NCBI GenBank assembly: GCA_902364975.1 | Contig: CABJFQ010000002.1 | Location: forward strand, 1 to 64,000 | Length of the DNA: 64,000 nt | Origin: Coriobacteriaceae bacterium | Lineage (GTDB): Bacteria > Actinomycetota > Coriobacteriia > Coriobacteriales > Coriobacteriaceae | Direction of reading: 5' to 3' | Shown: in pieces, positions 59,544 through 64,000 of the stretch | How the letters are laid out: every line of letters begins with the position of its first letter | How positions within the stretch are numbered: the first letter of the stretch is position 1 | Translations under genes and position numbers: made by a program | The notes under the pieces: generated by a model | The model's input: only the letters and a program-made list of their open reading frames with translations | Told to the model about the DNA's origin: nothing | Database searches by the model: none

Positions 59544-59849
59544 ATGTATATCAAGAAGGGCGATAAGGTCCAGGTTCTCTCTGGTAAGGATCGCGGCAAG
59601 CAGGGCGTTATCCTGCGTGCTCTCCCCGCCGAGAACAAGGTCGTTGTCGAGGGCGTTTCGGTCGTTAAGAAGGCCGTCAAGCCCAACGCTGCCAACCAGC
59701 AGGGCGGCATCGTTTCGCAGGAGGCTCCCATCGACGCCTCCAACGTCAATCTCGTCTGCCCCGAGTGCGGTAAGGTTACCCGCGTCGGTCACGAGAAGGA
59801 CGGCAAGAACAAGCTGCGCGTCTGCAAGAAGTGCGGTCACAAGTTCTAA
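59544..59849 (+). CDS. rplX: 50S ribosomal protein L24
   Basis: 101 residues. KOW segment [20 protein letters not shown] at the N-terminus, [20 protein letters not shown] and a C-terminal second Cys pair, VCKKCGHKF, making a four-Cys zinc ribbon. Last gene of the operon here: a strong terminator follows, where rplE is expected in the usual spc order. Confidence 0.97.
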   Translation: MYIKKGDKVQVLSGKDRGKQGVILRALPAENKVVVEGVSVVKKAVKPNAANQQGGIVSQEAPIDASNVNLVCPECGKVTRVGHEKDGKNKLRVCKKCGHKF

Positions 59850-59875
59850 GCTGCCCGCAACATCAAGTTGCTAGC

Positions 59876-59909
59876 AAAGGCCCGGATGCCACGGCACCCG
59901 GGCCTTTTT
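59876..59909 (+). terminator. Terminator after rplX
   Basis: Stem AAAGGCCCGG / CCGGGCCTTT with inner TGCC/GGCA pairing and a run of T. It ends the ribosomal operon 27 bp after rplX. Confidence 0.93.
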
Positions 59910-60616
59910 CTATCCCCACTCGATGGCTTCGGTTCTGCCGTCCCGTCATTCCGGTTGCATCCAGTTTTCGGTGCCGTCTCGAATCGAGTGCCGCCAGGTG
60001 ACACCCTGTCGCGTTTCGTCGGCTTCGGGGACAAAAGTCGGGACAACTCCAAAAACTATTTTCGAACTCAGGGCTTTGAGTTTTTGTTTTTGTCCCAAAG
60101 GGCGCGGCGGGATGCCTTTGGAGGCTCGATAGCGCCGAAAACGCCCGTTTTGAAACTTAAATGCCTTTTCGCGTGCAAGCCGCCAGCTGCAATAGGAAGT
60201 GAATCAACGCAGGTGGCTTTCAAGCAGTTTGCAAAACTGCAGGTCGCAGGTCTTCATTGCCAGTAGGAGAAATGAGTAGTCTCAGGTGGCTTGCCCATGA
60301 GTTGACGAACGGGATTTGAGATTACGCTGACGTCCGGAAACGCTTCGAGCACGGCGTTACGTTTTTGGGGTTTGGGCGTAGCCCCTGCACCCGCGAGCGC
60401 GGGCCTTAAGCCCGCCGAGAGGGTGACGCGTCGAAAACGAAGGGGAAAGAGAGAAGGGGCCGTCCCTATCATTCAGGTTGCGACCGAAGAAGACAAGGAG
60501 ACCCCCTGAGCCTGAATGATGCCCCACAGACCGCGTCCGACCGAGCTCAAGCCGAGCTTTTCCTGACGTCCGCCTTCGCGGAGATGATGGCTGGATTGGC
60601 TATGGATTGGCAACAC
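59910..60616. other. Gene-poor stretch after the ribosomal operon
   Basis: No convincing gene in about 700 bp; the open frames here have no ribosome-binding sites or recognisable motifs. Visible structure: GGGACAACTCCAAAAACT (60040-60057) partly complementary to AGTTTTTGTTTTTGTCCC (60079-60096); GCGGGC-CTTAA-GCCCGC near 60396-60412; ATCATTCAGG (60468-60477) against CCTGAATGAT (60511-60520). The last pair encloses GACAAGGAGACCCCC. Local T-richness around 60050-60100 differs from the flanks. Confidence 0.5.
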
Positions 60617-61074
60617 TTATTTGGACGATTCCGGGAGGGACGGCCCCGCCTCCCTGAACTCGACCGGCGACATGTAGCCCAGCGTCGAGTGGATCCTGAA
60701 GTTGTTGTACCAGTGCACGTAATCCAAGAGCTTGGCTCGGAGCTCGCGCGTCCCTCCTCGGTCCTTCGGAGTGGCCGACGATCTCCCCGTTGCAGAGGTC
60801 GACGAGCAGGCAGACGTAGTTCCACGACGTCCCGACGCGCACGCAGGCCAAGTCGCTGCATATATGGGTGCACGGCGCCCTGCCGCCGAAGCCGCGCGCG
60901 ACGACGTTCGACACGTCGGCCTCGTTGACCGCCCCGGGGTGCACCTTGAACCTCTTCCTGCCGTATGCGCCGGCCAGGCCGTTCTCCCTCATGATGCGGC
61001 AGACGCGGCGCCGGCTGACGGTAACGCCCGACCTCCCGGGCGACGCCTTGATCTTGCGCGATCCGTTCCGGCCC
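60617..61074 (-). mobile_element. IS3-family transposase remnant with internal deletion
   Basis: The minus strand encodes pieces of an IS3-family OrfB. The N-terminal HTH_21 and rve start read GSRKIKA, SRRRVCRIMRENGLAGAYGR, CSDLACVRVGTSWNYVCLLV, DLCNGEIVGHSEG. After a deletion of roughly 80-90 codons near 60760 and a frame change, the C-terminal end reads RELRAKLLDYVHWYNNFRIH, STLGYMSPVEFREAGPSLPE, with stop at 60617-60619. The middle part of the DDE catalytic core and the start of the gene (and OrfA) are missing. Inactive. It directly abuts a truncated mtnN. Confidence 0.85.
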
Positions 61075-61392
61075 TTGCTGGCGGCGTGCGCCGCCGCGGC
61101 CGCCGTCGCCCCCGACATTAAGGTCCTCAAGGGCCGCGTCGTCTCCGGCGACCAGTTCGTCTCGCCCGCGGAACAGAAGGAGCGAATCCTCGCGACCTTC
61201 GGCGACCTGTGCTGCGAGATGGAGGGCTGCACCATCGCGCAGGCCGCCTATCTCAACGGCGTGCCCCTCGTCGTCGTGCGCGCCATCAGCGACAAGCCCT
61301 GCGCCGAGGGCCGGGTCGTCGACTACAACACCTTCGAGAAGAAGGCCGCCTGCGACTGCGCCCGCATCGCCGCGCGCATGGTTAAGCTTTAG
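61075..61392 (+). pseudogene. mtnN: mtnN C-terminal fragment (MTA/SAH nucleosidase)
   Basis: The frame reads LLAACAAAAAVAPDIKVLKG, RVVSGDQFVSPAEQKERILA, TFGDLCCEMEGCTIAQAAYL, VPLVVVRAISDKP, ending at TAG 61390-61392. CEMEG (the substrate-binding Met-Glu) and RAISD (catalytic Asp) mark the C-terminal half of 5'-methylthioadenosine/S-adenosylhomocysteine nucleosidase. The first 125 or so residues are missing, replaced by the IS3 remnant on the opposite strand. No start or ribosome-binding site remains. Recycling of methylthioadenosine or autoinducer-2 formation by this copy is lost. Confidence 0.85.
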
Positions 61393-61619
61393 GCCCTGCG
61401 CGCCGGGGCCCTTCTTTATGTTGGGACCCCGGCGCGCCGGGGCCCTTTCCAAAGCGAAGTGTCGAGCCGAAGTGTTGAGCGTCGGCCCTGAATGTTCAAT
61501 GGCCGTTGTTTTCTGCCCCTCAAGTGGTGGACTTTTCCTCGGAGCTGTTGATTCCCCCACGCGCCCCCTTCCGTTCTCTGTTCTCCCCTTATACTCCTTG
61601 TACGAGGAGGTAAGAAGTC
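61393..61619. other. Intergenic repeat and hairpin region
   Basis: A 16-bp direct repeat GCGCGCCGGGGCCCTT occurs at 61398-61413 and 61432-61447. The second copy lies in a perfect palindrome, CCCCGGCGCGCCGGGG. Remaining sequence up to the next ribosome-binding site shows no gene. Confidence 0.6.
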
Positions 61620-64000
61620 ATGGACAAGACCACACAGGACAGCTTGGCAAAGAAACCCGTCGACATGAGGGACAGGATTCTCGAGCATCTCGAGGCCCTC
61701 ACCTCTGCCGTCTCGCTCGACGACCTTGCCCGTCTGTCCACCTCCGACATCGCCGAGACACTCATCATCTCCAGGAGCCTGGCGAGCCAGTACCTCAACG
61801 ACCTTGTTCGCGCCGGTCTTGTGGTTAAGGTGGCGGGCAGGCCTGTCCGTTATTTTCATCGCCGCGCGTTCCAGAAGCGTTTTCAGGTAAAGCTCTCTGC
61901 AAGCGAGTACGCCTCGCTCGCCGACCTCATCCAGGCGACGGGAATCGCCGATCACCGCGACTTCGCGCGTGCCGTGGGCTTCGACATGAGCCTCAGCTCC
62001 GTTGTCGAGCAGTGCAAGGCTGCGGTTCAGTACCCTCCGTTTGGCCTGCCCATCCTCTTGAGCGGCGGCGTGGGTGTCGGTAAGTCTTTCCTTTCTCGCC
62101 TTGTGTACGAGTACGGCAAGAACCAGGGCTTGCTGTCCCGCGACTCCTCCTATGTGCGCATCGACTGCGCCGGGGTCCCGGACGCCGCCTCGTTCAACGG
62201 GCTTCTTGACGAGTCGATCGCGAATGCGCGCGGGGGTGTGGTCTTTGTCAACGGCATCGAGGCACTCTCTCCCTCTGCGATGGAGCACTGCCTTGCGACG
62301 GCCCTCGGGCTCGATGCCTCCCAGGATGCGCCGCGCGCTCGCCTCGTTCTTTCGACGACGCTATCCGCCGATGACCTGAAGGTTTCCTCGGCCTACAGCA
62401 AAATGCCCATCTGTGCCCGCGTCCCCTCACTCAAGGAGCGGACCCCCGAGGAGCGCGAGGATCTCATCTTGAGCTTCCTGCGCAGCGAGGGGTGCCGAAT
62501 CGGTTCTGATGTGAAGATCAGCCGCGGCGCATACCGTTGCCTCGTGAACGCGGACTTTTCCGATAACATCGCCGGCTTGCGCGCCTGCGTGACGAACTGC
62601 TGCGCCAAAGCGTTCCTCAATCGCGAGGGCGACTACGTCGTCGTTCGCCCGTATCTTCTTCCCAGCGGGCTCCTCTCCTCCGCGCAGATCGATCAACAGC
62701 CCGACGATGGCGTTCTGATCGACGCGTCTCTGGATGCCGCCGAGAGCACAGGGCCGGTCGAGCAGGCGCTCGATGCCCTGTGCTCCCTCGATGAGCGATT
62801 CTGCGCCGGGGAGCTCTCTGTCTCCGAGCTTGTCTCGCAAGCTGTCTCCGCTGTGCGCGGCGTTGAGGATCACTTGATCTTCGACCACGGCGTCGCCTCC
62901 TCGAGGTCGCGCGCCTTCGAGCGCGTCGTGGGCGCGGTCCTTGCCGACGCAGGCTCTTCTTATGGCATCGAGCTTTCGAGGAAGGTCGCTTTTCTACTGG
63001 CCCAGGAGATTTGCCTGCAGTTGTGGCCGGGTATCGGCCTGGCTAAGCGAAAGTCTGCCTGTGCGGAGCAAATCTCCCATCTCCTCGGTGCCGTGACCTC
63101 CGAATTGCCGTTTGCCTCGAGTGTCTCCGATCAGGTCGCCGCAGACGTGGAAGGGGCGCTGGGAATCTCGCTCGATCACTTCACGAAGACGCTTCTGACG
63201 CTGTGCGTCGCATCGGAGTCTCGCGATGCGAAGGCCCTTCGGACGCTCTGCGTCATCCTGTCCCACGGCTACTCAACGGCGACGAGCATCGCCGACGCGG
63301 CGAACCGTATGCTCGGCATGCATGTGTACGAGGCTGTCGACATGCCCTACGACCAGCAGCTGAAGGACATCGTCGGTCCGCTCCAGCGCCTCGTCGACCG
63401 CCATTCCTACTGCACCGGGGTCGTGTTCCTCGTCGACATGGGCTCCTTGGAGGAGGCCTATAAGGCCCTCGAGAACGTTACCGACTCCACTATCGGCGTG
63501 GTGAACAACGTCTCTACCGGTCTTGCGCTCGAGATCGGGGTCGGGCTGCTCGGCGGCAAGTCCATCGCCGAGGTTCTTGGCGATGCGACCGCCGCGTGCG
63601 TGACGCACTGCAAGGTGATCGAGCGCGTCAACCGTGAGGACGCCATCGTCTTCTGCTCCGAGTCCGGGGTCGACGCCGCGGAGAGGATACGCCAGCTCGT
63701 CTCGCAGAGCCTCCCGCGCACCATAGGCGCGCGCCTGCTCACGAGGCCCTTCAAGCAGCTCGTCGCGAACGGGTCGAACGACGCCGTTTTCTCCGAGCAC
63801 CGCGTCTGCGCCGTCATCGGCACGGGAGACCCCGGGGTCGCCTCCGTCCCCTTCGTCGCCCTCGAGGACATCATGTCGACGGCGTCCGCCTCTAAGGTTG
63901 ATGTCGTGTTCGGCAGGTGGCTTGACGCTTCCGAGCTCTCTTCTTTCCACGAGAAGCTGCTCTCGAACATGACGCTGCAGAACGTCATCCGCTCCATCAC
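61620..64000 (+). CDS. LevR-like PTS-linked transcriptional regulator (cut by window end)
   Basis: At least 793 residues, open at the window edge; ATG at 61620 with GAGGAGG nine bases upstream. The N-terminal winged helix (about 15-75: VSLDDLARLSTSDIAETLII, SRSLASQYLNDLVRAGLVVK) precedes an AAA+ domain with Walker A GGVGVGKSF (about 147-155) and a weak Walker B (GVVFVNGIEAL). A PTS EIIA-mannose-type domain has its likely phosphorylated His at about 549 (VILSHGYSTATSIADAANRM). This order is that of LevR/ManR-type sigma-54 activators, but the GAFTGA loop that contacts sigma-54 is not visible. A PTS operon would be expected nearby, beyond this window. Confidence 0.8.
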   Translation, partial: MDKTTQDSLAKKPVDMRDRILEHLEALTSAVSLDDLARLSTSDIAETLIISRSLASQYLNDLVRAGLVVKVAGRPVRYFHRRAFQKRFQVKLSASEYASLADLIQATGIADHRDFARAVGFDMSLSSVVEQCKAAVQYPPFGLPILLSGGVGVGKSFLSRLVYEYGKNQGLLSRDSSYVRIDCAGVPDAASFNGLLDESIANARGGVVFVNGIEALSPSAMEHCLATALGLDASQDAPRARLVLSTTLSADDLKVSSAYSKMPICARVPSLKERTPEEREDLILSFLRSEGCRIGSDVKISRGAYRCLVNADFSDNIAGLRACVTNCCAKAFLNREGDYVVVRPYLLPSGLLSSAQIDQQPDDGVLIDASLDAAESTGPVEQALDALCSLDERFCAGELSVSELVSQAVSAVRGVEDHLIFDHGVASSRSRAFERVVGAVLADAGSSYGIELSRKVAFLLAQEICLQLWPGIGLAKRKSACAEQISHLLGAVTSELPFASSVSDQVAADVEGALGISLDHFTKTLLTLCVASESRDAKALRTLCVILSHGYSTATSIADAANRMLGMHVYEAVDMPYDQQLKDIVGPLQRLVDRHSYCTGVVFLVDMGSLEEAYKALENVTDSTIGVVNNVSTGLALEIGVGLLGGKSIAEVLGDATAACVTHCKVIERVNREDAIVFCSESGVDAAERIRQLVSQSLPRTIGARLLTRPFKQLVANGSNDAVFSEHRVCAVIGTGDPGVASVPFVALEDIMSTASASKVDVVFGRWLDASELSSFHEKLLSNMTLQNVIRSI

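Noticed and set aside
60868..61392. A 174-codon plus-strand gene covering the IS remnant and mtnN fragment
   Set aside because: Its first 70 codons are the antisense of the IS3 transposase; only the part from about 61075 matches MTA/SAH nucleosidase.

Overview
The window looks like chromosome of a Collinsella-type member of the Coriobacteriia (Actinomycetota). The DNA is G+C-rich. Ribosomal genes favour CTC, GTC, AAG, GAG and CGT codons, and several conserved genes use TTG or GTG starts. Acetyl-CoA carboxylase has an AccD-AccA fusion, and a FabK-type enoyl reductase sits in a compact fab/acc operon. The genus assignment is inferred from content and style, not from a database comparison.

Layout. 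1-1.5 kb: a decayed leucine operon, reduced to a leuA fragment joined to a leuB fragment. 1.5-11.4 kb, mostly minus strand: an ECF sigma factor with its DUF4179-like partner, a phosphoesterase coupled to a ParB-like/BMP fusion protein, an MscS channel, a three-gene ABC importer of the TrpXYZ type and a WYL-type regulator. 11.6-23.1 kb: asnS, a glucose-type EIIA, an esterase, a FeoA-FeoB fusion, a SotB-like exporter, a GH13 amylase, a DNA glycosylase and an aminotransferase. 23.1-40.2 kb: the information-processing core, with rplJL behind an L10 leader, galU, rpoBC, a second sigma/DUF4179 pair, and rpsL-rpsG-fusA-rpsJ. 40.2-50.4 kb: birA divergent from fabH-acpP-fabK-fabD-fabG-fabF-accB-fabZ-accC-accDA, a near-complete type II fatty-acid initiation and elongation set with its own biotin ligase. 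50.4-53.6 kb: an orphan PTS EIIC, a CDF metal exporter and a histidine phosphatase. 53.6-59.9 kb: rplC-rplD-rplW-rplB-rpsS-rplV-rpsC-rplP-rpmC-rpsQ-rplN-rplX, which stops at a terminator where rplE would normally follow. 59.9-64 kb: a gene-poor stretch, a deleted IS3-family remnant abutting a broken mtnN, and the start of a LevR-like regulator.

The most unusual feature is a structured intergenic element present three times (about 23.2, 36.4 and 53.7 kb). Each copy has a conserved core with a GCAC-TTAAT-GTGC hairpin. The core is held between long arms that are perfectly complementary within a copy but unrelated in sequence between copies. Each copy lies 200-280 bp upstream of a ribosomal-protein operon. 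Other points of interest: a replaced and enlarged segment just after the rifampicin region of RpoB; a C-terminal extension of RpoC that resembles the RNA polymerase alpha C-terminal domain; three imperfect palindromes at an exact 62-bp period and a LexA-like box upstream of rpoB; a family of hairpins whose stems co-vary around a CTGTCCC loop; and splitting of the usual str-S10-spc ribosomal cluster.
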